Source of the DNA: Paenibacillus antri
Lineage (GTDB): Bacteria; Bacillota; Bacilli; Paenibacillales; YIM-B00363
Length of the DNA: 64,000 nt
Assembly (NCBI RefSeq): GCF_005765165.1
Contig: NZ_VCIW01000001.1
Location: 124,001-188,000 of the forward strand
Direction of reading: 5' to 3'
This document shows, in pieces, positions 45,461-53,939 of the stretch. The stretch's first letter is position 1; every line of letters begins with the position of its first letter. The notes under the pieces were generated by a model. That model had not been told where the DNA came from, made no database searches, and saw only the letters and a program-made list of their open reading frames with translations. The position numbers and the translations under genes are program-made.

Positions 45461-47086
45461 TTACCTGTTGTTGAGTTCGGCAAGCTTCTCCGTAATTTCC
45501 TGGTCGAACTCTTTACCGCCGAGTTTATACCAACCGTCCAGCACATTCGCCCATTCCTTCTCGAAATCAGGGGCGATTACCGCCTTGGAGAGCGCCTCAT
45601 ATGCGTATTTGGTAAGATTGACGGATTTCTCTTGAGCAACCGGACGAGGGCTGTCGATCCCCTTACCCGAACCGCCGAATTTTTCGAATTGCTCATAGTG
45701 AGGCGACATCAATTCGGCATATTCCGGATCGGGGTTCAATTTCAGCATCTGTTCTTTCGACGGCGAGCTCATGTAGCCCTGCGTCAGCAAGTTCAAGTCG
45801 CCGAGATACCAGTCGATTTCCTTCTTGTTCTTCTCGATATCGATCGGAACGCGAAGCCCGTCTTCGACATTGTAATGCTGACCCTCGAATCCGCTCTGGA
45901 CGACGGTAATATTTTTGGCCAAGAAGTTCAAATATTTAACCGCCGCTTCCGGATTTTTGGTGCTCTTCGGGATCAGATTCAACAACCCATTGGCGGGGAC
46001 CTTGTCCATGTACTGGCTGCCGTCTTTCTGTTTGAACGGCATGACCGTTACCCACTTGGCTTCGGGAACCGACTTCCTCGTATTCGTCGTCATGACATAC
46101 GGATCTTCGTTGGAATCTACGAAGCCGGCTTGGCCCGATGTAAGATGCTGGGTAAACATCTGCCCGTTAACGTCCGTTACGAACTCTTTGGAAATGAGCC
46201 CTTCTTTGTACAGCTTATTCAAAAAGGCGAAGAACTCTTTCCCTTCCGGCGTGTCGATGGCCGAATGGAACTGACCGTCCACCAGGTTGCCTTTAGGCAT
46301 ATAGAGATCCACCAACCCCGGACCGTCGCTGTTCACGCCGGCGCCCCACATCGGACCGAATAAGAATCCTTTCATCGATTGGTTAATGGCCGGCAAAGCC
46401 CACGGTACGACGTTCTCCTTGCCGATGCCGCCGGGATCCTGTTCCTTAAACGCTTTCAGTACGGTGTAGAGCTCGTCAAGGGTAGTCGGAGCTTGCATGC
46501 CCAGCTTATCGAGCCAATCTTGACGGATCTTCATCGAAGGGCCGCTGTTCCGATTCATCCGGAGGGCCGGAATTCCGTAGCGCACACCTTTATAAGTGCC
46601 CGCAGCTTCAAGTGACGGTTGGATCAGGTTCTTGATATCTGGACCATATTGATCAAGCAGATCGTCGAGTTCCCAAAGTCCGCCCTGCTCGGCATACTGG
46701 AACATCAAATCTTGATTGTACGTAATGACAATGTCAGGAGCTTCACCGGAAGCCATCCACACGTTCAGCTTGTCGGTTTCCTGCGAACGGGGCAGCGTGA
46801 CGTATTCCACTTCCAGATTTGCTTCTTCCAATGCTTTTTCTTGCAGCCATTTTACGACGATGCTGTCTGTGATCTTCGTTCCGTCCGGAGAATTGGAGCG
46901 ATCCCAGAGTGAAACGCGTACCTTCTGAGGTTTCTCCGAAGCATTCGCCGCAGGTTGCTCTGATGTAGTAGTCCCAGGTTTCGTACTCTCGGAATTTCCA
47001 GTGCCGGCTTCGTTGCCCTGAGAGCAGCCTGCAAAAACAGTCGTGACCATGGCGAGCGCCATGCCAAGCATAAGACCTTTTTTCAC
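45461..47086 (-). CDS. ABC transporter substrate-binding lipoprotein (LplA-like)
   Basis: 541 residues starting at GTG with GGGAGG upstream. Lipobox VFAGC (Cys21), then a Gly/Ser/Thr/Asn-rich linker and a long solute-binding domain of the oligosaccharide type. It is the last gene of the 49042-45461 operon, the reverse of the order in the 32.4-29.0 kb cassette. With the adjacent lyase, beta-helix, GH38 and GH105 genes it likely binds a uronic-acid or mannose-containing oligosaccharide; that is inference from context. Confidence 0.9.
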   Translation of the reverse strand: MKKGLMLGMALAMVTTVFAGCSQGNEAGTGNSESTKPGTTTSEQPAANASEKPQKVRVSLWDRSNSPDGTKITDSIVVKWLQEKALEEANLEVEYVTLPRSQETDKLNVWMASGEAPDIVITYNQDLMFQYAEQGGLWELDDLLDQYGPDIKNLIQPSLEAAGTYKGVRYGIPALRMNRNSGPSMKIRQDWLDKLGMQAPTTLDELYTVLKAFKEQDPGGIGKENVVPWALPAINQSMKGFLFGPMWGAGVNSDGPGLVDLYMPKGNLVDGQFHSAIDTPEGKEFFAFLNKLYKEGLISKEFVTDVNGQMFTQHLTSGQAGFVDSNEDPYVMTTNTRKSVPEAKWVTVMPFKQKDGSQYMDKVPANGLLNLIPKSTKNPEAAVKYLNFLAKNITVVQSGFEGQHYNVEDGLRVPIDIEKNKKEIDWYLGDLNLLTQGYMSSPSKEQMLKLNPDPEYAELMSPHYEQFEKFGGSGKGIDSPRPVAQEKSVNLTKYAYEALSKAVIAPDFEKEWANVLDGWYKLGGKEFDQEITEKLAELNNR

Positions 47087-47166
47087 GTCTTTTCCTCCCT
47101 TTTTTCATCTACAGGTATATGATTAAAGGAAGCTCTTCCGTCAGCTGATGCGGAAGGTACTCCCTG

Positions 47167-48084
47167 TCAGCCTTTGATGGAGCCCAGCATGGCACCCTTG
47201 ACAAAGTACTTCTGCAGGAACGGATAAACGATCAGGATCGGCAATGTAGCAAATACGACAGTGGCGGCCTTAAGCGATTCCGCGATTATTTGCAGATCAT
47301 TTTGCTGCTGCAGCGTCTCGAGCGAAGTATCCATCTGTGCCAGAAGCAGGATATTTCTCAACTTGACCTGCAGCGGGTAATAGTCGGGATCGTTGATAAA
47401 CAGCACTGCATTAAAATAAGAATTCCAGTGGCCCACGGCATAAAACAACCCGATCGTCGCGAGCGAAGCGCCCGACAACGGCAATAGGATACGGATCAGG
47501 TAGCGGATGTTGCCGCAGCCGTCGACCACGGCGGCCTCGCGCAATTCGTCCGGTATATTTTGGAGAAATGTCTTCATAATAATGACGTTGAATGAGCTGA
47601 TGAGTCCGGGAATGATGAGCGACCAAATCGAATCCAGCAAGCCGAGAGCCTTCACCAATAAGAAGAACGGAATTAAGCCCCCGCCGAACAACATCGTGAT
47701 AATCATATAGTTCATGAAAAACGTACGGCCCTTCAAATCGCGCCTGGATAACGGATAAGCGGTAATGACCGTAAACAGCAAATTCAGCAACGTACCGACG
47801 ACCGTAATAAATACGGTTACTAGTAATGACCGAATTACCTGCTCGTCGCCGAGCACGGTCTTCATCGCATCCCATTGCCAGTCCACCGGGAAGATGGTGA
47901 CCGCTCCGGTCTGGATCGCATGATTACTGCTGAAAGCGTTCGCAAGGGAGTTTAGAAAAGGAAACACACAGGCAAACGTAATCAGCGCGAGCATGCCGTA
48001 GTTGATCACATTGAAGATGATGTCGCCCGTCGTATATTTCCGGAAAAAACTTCGCGACCTTGTTTGAACATTTGTTTGCGTCAT
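47167..48084 (-). CDS. ABC sugar permease, YtcP-type
   Basis: 305 residues from ATG 48082-48084, which follows GGAAGGAGG; a longer open frame upstream belongs to the overlapping reading of the LplB-type gene. About six helices; the EAA loop reads LREAAVVDGCGNIRYL and the tail FVKGAMLGSIKG. It is the second gene of the operon transcribed from the conserved promoter at 49135-49188. Confidence 0.9.
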   Translation of the reverse strand: MTQTNVQTRSRSFFRKYTTGDIIFNVINYGMLALITFACVFPFLNSLANAFSSNHAIQTGAVTIFPVDWQWDAMKTVLGDEQVIRSLLVTVFITVVGTLLNLLFTVITAYPLSRRDLKGRTFFMNYMIITMLFGGGLIPFFLLVKALGLLDSIWSLIIPGLISSFNVIIMKTFLQNIPDELREAAVVDGCGNIRYLIRILLPLSGASLATIGLFYAVGHWNSYFNAVLFINDPDYYPLQVKLRNILLLAQMDTSLETLQQQNDLQIIAESLKAATVVFATLPILIVYPFLQKYFVKGAMLGSIKG

Positions 48085-48109
48085 AGCCGGCCTCCTTCCA
48101 AAGCTCGCA

Positions 48110-49042
48110 TTACCATATTCCCTCGTTCCCCAGCCTCTTGGCCGTATAGTTCGCACCAAGGACGAGAATGAGATTGATGACGGATTGAACCATGCCGACG
48201 GCGGTCGTCAGACCGAATTCGCCTTGTTTAATCCCGACGGAATAAATATAAGTACTGATGACCTCCGAAACATCGGTGACGACGGGATTGGTGAGCGCGA
48301 GCGGCTGCTCGATCCCGATTGAAACCATATGCCCAATGTTCAAGATTAGCAATACAACGATGGTCGACATAATGCCGGGAAGGGTAATATTCCAAATTTT
48401 ACGGAAGCGGCCTGCCCCGTCGATCACCGCCGCTTCATACAGATGCGGGTCGATGGCCGTCATGGCCGCCAAATAAATGATCGTACCCCATCCCGCTGCC
48501 GCCCAGACGCCCGAAAACGTATAAGCGACGATCCACCACACTTTATCGACCATAAAATAAATTTCTGGCAAGCCGATCTGCCGCATGATTTCGTTCACAA
48601 CCCCGTTTTCGGGAGACAACAGATTGTACACGATGCCGCCAAGCACGATCCACGACATAAAGTGAGGCAAATACAGGAGCGATTGAGATATTTTCTTGAA
48701 GTATTTGGCCCTGACTTCATTCAGCATCAATGCAAGGATGATCGGGGCCGGAAAGCCGATAACCAAACTGAGAACGTTCAGCGTCAGTGTATTCCGAATC
48801 ATCTGCCAGAAAGCAGGGATATCCAACATTTCCTTGAAATGATCCAATCCAACCCAATCGCTCGCGAAAATACCTTTAAATATATTGTAATCTTTGAATG
48901 CGATGATCAAGCCGCCCATCGGGATGTAGGAGAAGATCAGAAAAAACAAAAAACCGGGAACGAGCAGCAAATACAGATCATAATTTTTCTTTATTTCTTT
49001 CCGAAAAGGTCCCAGCTTCACATGGACTTCGGCTTTGTCCAT
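48110..49042 (-). CDS. ABC sugar permease, LplB-type
   Basis: 310 residues, ATG preceded by AAGGAGGG. Six membrane segments (first LYLLLVPGFLFFLIFSYIP) and the EAA loop YEAAVIDGAGRFRKIW near 205. First gene of the transporter operon of the uronic-acid-type locus. The promoter carries two inverted operator boxes 63 bp apart, so repression or activation by a dimeric regulator is likely. Confidence 0.9.
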   Translation of the reverse strand: MDKAEVHVKLGPFRKEIKKNYDLYLLLVPGFLFFLIFSYIPMGGLIIAFKDYNIFKGIFASDWVGLDHFKEMLDIPAFWQMIRNTLTLNVLSLVIGFPAPIILALMLNEVRAKYFKKISQSLLYLPHFMSWIVLGGIVYNLLSPENGVVNEIMRQIGLPEIYFMVDKVWWIVAYTFSGVWAAAGWGTIIYLAAMTAIDPHLYEAAVIDGAGRFRKIWNITLPGIMSTIVVLLILNIGHMVSIGIEQPLALTNPVVTDVSEVISTYIYSVGIKQGEFGLTTAVGMVQSVINLILVLGANYTAKRLGNEGIW

Positions 49043-49085
49043 ACTTCGGATCCCTCCTTACGAATTGATAAATGAAACGAGTAAA

Positions 49086-49098
49086 GGAAACGCTTACA
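49086..49098. promoter_or_regulatory. Second operator box, inverted relative to the promoter operator
   Basis: GGAAACGCTTACA differs at one base from the reverse complement of TGTAAGCGTTTCA at 49149-49161. Centre-to-centre distance is 63 bp, six helical turns. A catabolite-responsive-element-like sequence placed between the promoter and the start codon. Confidence 0.55.
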
Positions 49099-49134
49099 AC
49101 CGATGTAGAACCCCGCCGCCATTGCTATGGATTC

Positions 49135-49188
49135 AGTATATGAATAAATGTAAGCGTTTCAAATGTGATAATCTTTACATTTTATTAG
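49135..49188 (-). promoter_or_regulatory. Conserved regulon promoter, copy D (transporter operon)
   Basis: Minus strand: CTAATAAAA (49188-49180), 19 nt, GAAACGC (49160-49154), 13 nt, TATACT (49140-49135). TTGAAA (49162-49157) with a 16-nt spacer is the -35. Spacings equal those of the other three copies although the intervening sequence differs, which argues that the fixed elements are functional. Confidence 0.75.
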
Positions 49189-49212
49189 TTATTCGAATCA
49201 GACTCGTGACAA

Positions 49213-50298
49213 CTAGACTTGTCCGTCCTCCGCATGTCTCAAGCTTTCGACCAGCATCAGCAGCGTCATGGATTGTCCGTACGGCATCGGACAGATCGGG
49301 ATTTCCTTGTAGAAATCCAAGGTGCGCCCCATTCTCGTCCCGTAGGAAACCCCTTGAACCGTACCTCGTTCGTCGATTTTGCCGATTACCGCATGCAACG
49401 CTTTCATCCCGATTTCCCGGTACGACTCGCTCAAATAACCTTTGCGGATCGCCTTCAGGATTCCGTATGCAAATCCGGCGGTCGCCGACGTTTCCTCGTA
49501 AGAGGACGGATCATCCAGAAGCGTGTGCCACATCCCGCTGGAGGCCTGGTATTCCGCGAGCGTCTGCACCTGACGTTCCAAAGAGGATAGGAGGAACAAC
49601 TCGACGCCGAGCGGCAGGCGGACCATATCGAGAAAATCGACCAGACCGGCAGTATACCACGCGTTCCCTCGTCCCCACAGCACTTCCGCAAAATTATGGT
49701 TGCCCTCGAACGTCCAGCCGTGGAAGAACAAGCCCGTCCGGGTATCCGTCAAATATTTGAGGTGCACGAGGAATTGACGAATGCTCTCCTGTACGTAATG
49801 CTCTTTGTTCAGAAGGATTCCCATTCGCCCCATGAAGAGTACCGTCATGTACAGGGTGTCGTCCCAAAGCTCGCCTTGATTCGGATTATCGATCGCATTA
49901 TGCGTAATGCCGAACTCTTTCGTCCGCGGCATCTCATTCACCGCATAGCTTGCCCACTCCTCGCAAATCCGTAAATATTCGGGATTTCCGGTGAGATCGT
50001 AGAGATAGCTCAGCGTTAACAGCGGGCACATCGTGTTGACGTTTTTCGCGGGAAGACCTTCCCGAATGCGGTTGTCGAACCAATCCGTCAGGTAGGTCAG
50101 GATCGATTCATTCCCCGTCTCCAAATAGTACCGATACAACGAGAACAGGCCGACGCCTTGCGACCAATCCCACTTATCCATCGATATGATGCTTACGGGC
50201 GTGTCCTCTTGGATCGTAATTTCAAGGTTTTGCATGCCTGAGATGACGTTCTGGATCAATCCTTCGATTTCGTTCCGATCTAGCTGTTGTTTTGGCAT
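49213..50298 (-). CDS. GH105 unsaturated rhamnogalacturonyl/uronyl hydrolase
   Basis: 361 residues from ATG 50296-50298 with GGGAGGAG upstream. The (alpha/alpha)6 barrel carries MDKWDWSQGVGLF near 40 and ELWDDTLYM, whose Asp146/Asp147 include the catalytic acid of YteR/YesR-type enzymes. WGRGNAWYTAGL and SATAGFAYG further define GH105. These enzymes hydrolyse the terminal unsaturated uronic acid left by a polysaccharide lyase. No signal peptide, so it acts on imported products. It is the last gene of the 61172-49213 operon, 78 nt after yesN-type. It fits functionally with the lyase at 40246-42438. Confidence 0.92.
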   Translation of the reverse strand: MPKQQLDRNEIEGLIQNVISGMQNLEITIQEDTPVSIISMDKWDWSQGVGLFSLYRYYLETGNESILTYLTDWFDNRIREGLPAKNVNTMCPLLTLSYLYDLTGNPEYLRICEEWASYAVNEMPRTKEFGITHNAIDNPNQGELWDDTLYMTVLFMGRMGILLNKEHYVQESIRQFLVHLKYLTDTRTGLFFHGWTFEGNHNFAEVLWGRGNAWYTAGLVDFLDMVRLPLGVELFLLSSLERQVQTLAEYQASSGMWHTLLDDPSSYEETSATAGFAYGILKAIRKGYLSESYREIGMKALHAVIGKIDERGTVQGVSYGTRMGRTLDFYKEIPICPMPYGQSMTLLMLVESLRHAEDGQV

Positions 50299-50376
50299 CC
50301 TTATTCTCCTCCCTTGTTCACTTACCACTTTAAAATAGGGCGAGGGAGGTTTACATACGGGATTCTTACGTTTTTA

Positions 50377-52011
50377 TTAGTTTTCTTTCACTCCGTTTTT
50401 GTACTCCTTGGGCGATCGCCCTTCGATTCGCTTAAATACTTGATAGAAATAAGCGTACTCTTTATATCCGACCATCTCGCCGACTTCGTTGACCTTATAT
50501 CTTGGATCCCGCAGCAGCCGTTTCGCGGCTTCGATTCTTGCCTTCGATACCAGATCGACGAAATTGATGCCGGTTTCCGTCCGCAGCAGCCGACTGAGAT
50601 AGCTGTGGCTGATCCCGAAATGTTCGGCGACGGAGGTCAAGTTGATCGGCTCCGAGAAATGAGTGTTGATGTAGTCGATAACCTTCCTGACCATTAGACT
50701 GTACTCTTTCTCTCCTCCTTCCACCTTGCGCTTGACGACTCCGATCCATTCGGCCAAATAGTCCGATGCTTCTTTAAGACTATTTAGTCGGAACACATCG
50801 TCCAGCACCTGGTCGATGCTCTTGCCGAGTCCGAATTCGTCTCCGGTCAAACGGAAATAGTATCGGGCGGTTGCGATGCAAAGTTCCGACAACAGTCCCT
50901 TTACCACCAAAATATTGCCCTCGCTGTACACGCGAATCTGTTCTAAAAACCGTTCCAAATAGCCGACGACTTCCTCGCCGGTAGACTGCTCGAGCATCCG
51001 ATTAAACTGTTCGAGATCTTGCATAATGGAAAATTTCCCGGCTTCTCGGAATTCCGAACTTGCATCCTGAAGCAAAATATGGTCTGCCTCCAGGAAAAAT
51101 CCGGAATTGATCAGTCCCTTGACCTCCCCGTAGGCTTGGTTCAGCTCCATCAGCGACTTACGGAGGATGCCCACGGCGATATGGCAGCGTACGCCGTTCC
51201 ATCGCCGTATCCGCTCGAGCCAATCCGACGCAAGCGATTGCAGCTTCATACGCGCTTCGCGCGTCGTCGGAATACGGGGAAACAGGCAGACGAACAATAA
51301 TTCGTCATTTCGATAAGCGGGGATGATTTGGAGTTCGTCTTTTTCGGTCGCGGATAACACGGTTTCGACGATCCGCTCGCGATAGGCGGTGAACGCCGGG
51401 TCCCGTTCTTGAGATCCCAAGGGCAACGGATTTACCGCAATCAACGAAAACCGGCTGTAATGAATCCCAAGCTCCTTCTGCACGGACTGGATGCCGTCTT
51501 CCTCCATCGCTTTCCCGCCGATCAGATCGGTCATCCATTTGCTGCGCAATGCCGGCAAGCTGCTGTTGTGGCGTTGCTCCAGAACGTTGTATTCGCGGCT
51601 GAGCCGCTCGACGGCCAGCTTCTCGGATCGCATTGCGTCGATTTCGCGGGCGGCTGCTTCTACAACCTTATAAAGCTCATCATTTCGAAGCGGTTTTACG
51701 ATAAAATCGAAAGCGCCCAGACGAATCGCCCGTTGCGCGTATTCAAATTCCTGATAGCCGGTGATGAGAATCGTTTTCGAAAGCGGCAAGTTCGTGTGCA
51801 TGACTTCCGTCAAATACAAGCCGTCATGACCGGGCATCCGAATATCCGTAATGAGGATGTCGGGTCGCATGTCCAGAATCAGCCGCTCTCCTTCGAAGCC
51901 GTCTTCCGCATGGCCGACCACTTCGCAGCCCAGACGTTCCCAGTCCATCGTCTGGACGATGGATCTGACGATAATCGGCTTATCGTCAATGACGATCACT
52001 TTCTTTTTCAT
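50377..52011 (-). CDS. AraC-type response regulator (YesN-like)
   Basis: 544 residues. N-terminal receiver domain (about 1-120) with acidic pocket Asp9/Asp10, phosphoacceptor Asp56 (ITDIRMPG) and Lys106 (IVKPL). A long middle linker (about 125-430) follows, and C-terminal AraC HTH motifs (about 440-544: LTSVAEHFGISHSYLSRLL and VNEVGEMVGYKEYAYFYQVF). It overlaps the YesM-type kinase gene by 26 bp, the usual paired arrangement. Phosphorylated YesN-type proteins activate sugar operons; the conserved promoter set in this locus is its likely target. Confidence 0.92.
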   Translation of the reverse strand: MKKKVIVIDDKPIIVRSIVQTMDWERLGCEVVGHAEDGFEGERLILDMRPDILITDIRMPGHDGLYLTEVMHTNLPLSKTILITGYQEFEYAQRAIRLGAFDFIVKPLRNDELYKVVEAAAREIDAMRSEKLAVERLSREYNVLEQRHNSSLPALRSKWMTDLIGGKAMEEDGIQSVQKELGIHYSRFSLIAVNPLPLGSQERDPAFTAYRERIVETVLSATEKDELQIIPAYRNDELLFVCLFPRIPTTREARMKLQSLASDWLERIRRWNGVRCHIAVGILRKSLMELNQAYGEVKGLINSGFFLEADHILLQDASSEFREAGKFSIMQDLEQFNRMLEQSTGEEVVGYLERFLEQIRVYSEGNILVVKGLLSELCIATARYYFRLTGDEFGLGKSIDQVLDDVFRLNSLKEASDYLAEWIGVVKRKVEGGEKEYSLMVRKVIDYINTHFSEPINLTSVAEHFGISHSYLSRLLRTETGINFVDLVSKARIEAAKRLLRDPRYKVNEVGEMVGYKEYAYFYQVFKRIEGRSPKEYKNGVKEN

Positions 52012-53797
52012 CTCGCTCTTCTCCCCGCATGATAGGCAATCGGATCAGAATCGTCGTATATTCGCCGGGAACGCTTCGGATCGATAATCCGTATTCGCCT
52101 CCGTATAGGATGCCAATGCGTTTGTGAACACTGATGATACCGACCCTCGTATGCTTATCCTTCACGGGCAGGCCGGGATCATTCCCCGGGTTCATCACTT
52201 TGTCGATCGTCGCTTCGTCCATGCCGATCCCGTTATCGGTCACTTCCAGAATCAATGTCTCCCCTTCGGATCGACAGGCGATTCGGATCGTCCCTTTCCC
52301 GGGTTTTTCTTCGATTCCATGCTTTATCGCATTCTCTACAAGCGGCTGCAAAATGAATTTAGGCACGACGCAGTCCATCCATCGTTCATCGAGCTCATAA
52401 CAAACCGCGATTTTATCCTCGTAGATGATTTGATGAATCGTTAAATAGTCGCGGATAAAATCAAGCTCTTCTCTGAGCGGGATAGTATCGCCCTTCTTCC
52501 CGATGCTTTCGCGCAGCAAGGAGCCGAGCAAATAAATCAATTCCCCGATCTGCTCCTCGCCCTTCAGCTTGGCCAAGGCGTAAATCGATTCCAACGTATT
52601 GTATAAAAAATGCGGATTGATTTGAGCCTGTAACGCTTTATACTCGAACTGCAGCGTCCGATACTCCGCCTTCTGCTTCAGCAGCTTTTCTTTATATACC
52701 GTATTGACGAGTTCACTGATTTTATCCGCCATCAGATTGAACTTCTCCGCCAACAACCCGACTTCATCCCGATTCCTCGGCACGATAATCCGATGGGAGA
52801 AATCCATCGTGAAAATCGTCATGCTGTGCAGAAGCAGCCTAACGTTGCTCGTTATGCTTTTGGACAAGAAGGCCGCAAGCAGGAAGGCGGCGATCAGCGC
52901 GATGATCGTAATGTGGATCGTCCAATACTTGATGACGGACGTCCCCCGGGTCAGCTCGTCTACCGAAATGATTTGAACGATGCTCCATTTATCGCTGGAT
53001 GTCGAAAGAACCGTATATAAATAGTTCGTATTATTCCACTGGAAAGAATGGGTAGAGCTGTCGCGATGTAAGTAAAAATGATTGTCCATAAAAAACGCGG
53101 CTAATTCCGGAACGATGCCGCCGCTGTTCATGATCTGATGATCCTCGTTCAAAATCAAAATATTCGAGCTGGTCAACCGATTGATTTCCGTATAGATGTT
53201 TTCGATTTGATTGCTCTCGATCCCTAGCACGACGGTCCCGACATAAGCGCCTGTCGTCAATCCGTATAGCGACTTGAACATCAATAGGGTTCCTTCCGAA
53301 CCCGGGACCCATATCGCTTTGCCTCTCATCTGCTTCACTCGCTCAATGTCGACCCTGTCGAGGCCGATCCCGGCCAAATCGGAATCCAATGTTTTGCCGA
53401 TATGGCGGGGAGCGCCGTTCGGTTCGATATAAGCAGCTCGAACGATATAGGGTTGCGAATAGAGCAGGTTGGACAAATAATCGGCGATGTCTTTGCTTCG
53501 AAGAACACTGCCGGTATGATCGTCGCTTTCTTGGATTGGAACTTGATCCAAGTTCGAGAGCCTGAACACCTCGAAGGCCAGCTCTTCGATATCCGAAGTC
53601 CGTTTCTCGAGGTTGATGCCGATTTGATCGATGAGGAAACGGGAGTAGCTCGCCGTATTGTTTTTAATCGTATTGACCGACACATTGTAGAGGACTGTCG
53701 CAATCGTTAACACGAGAATCAAGATGATCAACACGAAGGAAAGCAGAAATTTTGTGCGGAGCTTCATGTCGTGTATTTTTTCCACTATAGTATTCAA
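51986..53797 (-). CDS. Sensor histidine kinase (YesM-like)
   Basis: 603 residues from TTG 53795-53797 (GGGG upstream; GTG and TTG alternatives lie three and six codons earlier, so the exact start is uncertain). It has a transmembrane helix at about 17-38, an extracellular sensor region, a second helix near 290-310, a HAMP-type linker, and the His_kinase domain with NPHFLYNTLESIYAL (His) and the ATPase motifs VENAIKHG and VTDNGIGMD. It senses an external carbohydrate or binding protein and phosphorylates the YesN partner. It follows GH38 after a 142-nt gap that contains a palindrome. Confidence 0.9.
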   Translation of the reverse strand: MNTIVEKIHDMKLRTKFLLSFVLIILILVLTIATVLYNVSVNTIKNNTASYSRFLIDQIGINLEKRTSDIEELAFEVFRLSNLDQVPIQESDDHTGSVLRSKDIADYLSNLLYSQPYIVRAAYIEPNGAPRHIGKTLDSDLAGIGLDRVDIERVKQMRGKAIWVPGSEGTLLMFKSLYGLTTGAYVGTVVLGIESNQIENIYTEINRLTSSNILILNEDHQIMNSGGIVPELAAFFMDNHFYLHRDSSTHSFQWNNTNYLYTVLSTSSDKWSIVQIISVDELTRGTSVIKYWTIHITIIALIAAFLLAAFLSKSITSNVRLLLHSMTIFTMDFSHRIIVPRNRDEVGLLAEKFNLMADKISELVNTVYKEKLLKQKAEYRTLQFEYKALQAQINPHFLYNTLESIYALAKLKGEEQIGELIYLLGSLLRESIGKKGDTIPLREELDFIRDYLTIHQIIYEDKIAVCYELDERWMDCVVPKFILQPLVENAIKHGIEEKPGKGTIRIACRSEGETLILEVTDNGIGMDEATIDKVMNPGNDPGLPVKDKHTRVGIISVHKRIGILYGGEYGLSIRSVPGEYTTILIRLPIMRGEERDEKESDRH

Positions 53798-53820
53798 CGT
53801 TGTCACCCCGCCCAATCATG

Positions 53821-53838
53821 AAAAATAGCGCTATCTTT
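53821..53838. promoter_or_regulatory. Near-palindrome upstream of the sensor kinase gene
   Basis: AAAAATAGCGCTATCTTT is an 18-bp palindrome with one mismatched pair, 24 nt before the kinase start. It may be an operator for a separate kinase-regulator promoter. No clear -35/-10 is evident. Confidence 0.3.
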
Positions 53839-53939
53839 CATCTTAACACAGGGGCTTCCGACGCCGCTATCGTTCCCGCCATCCATACAGATGGGAGAGA
53901 TAGGGGACTTCCCCCTGATCTTTCCCATACTCGATCGCA

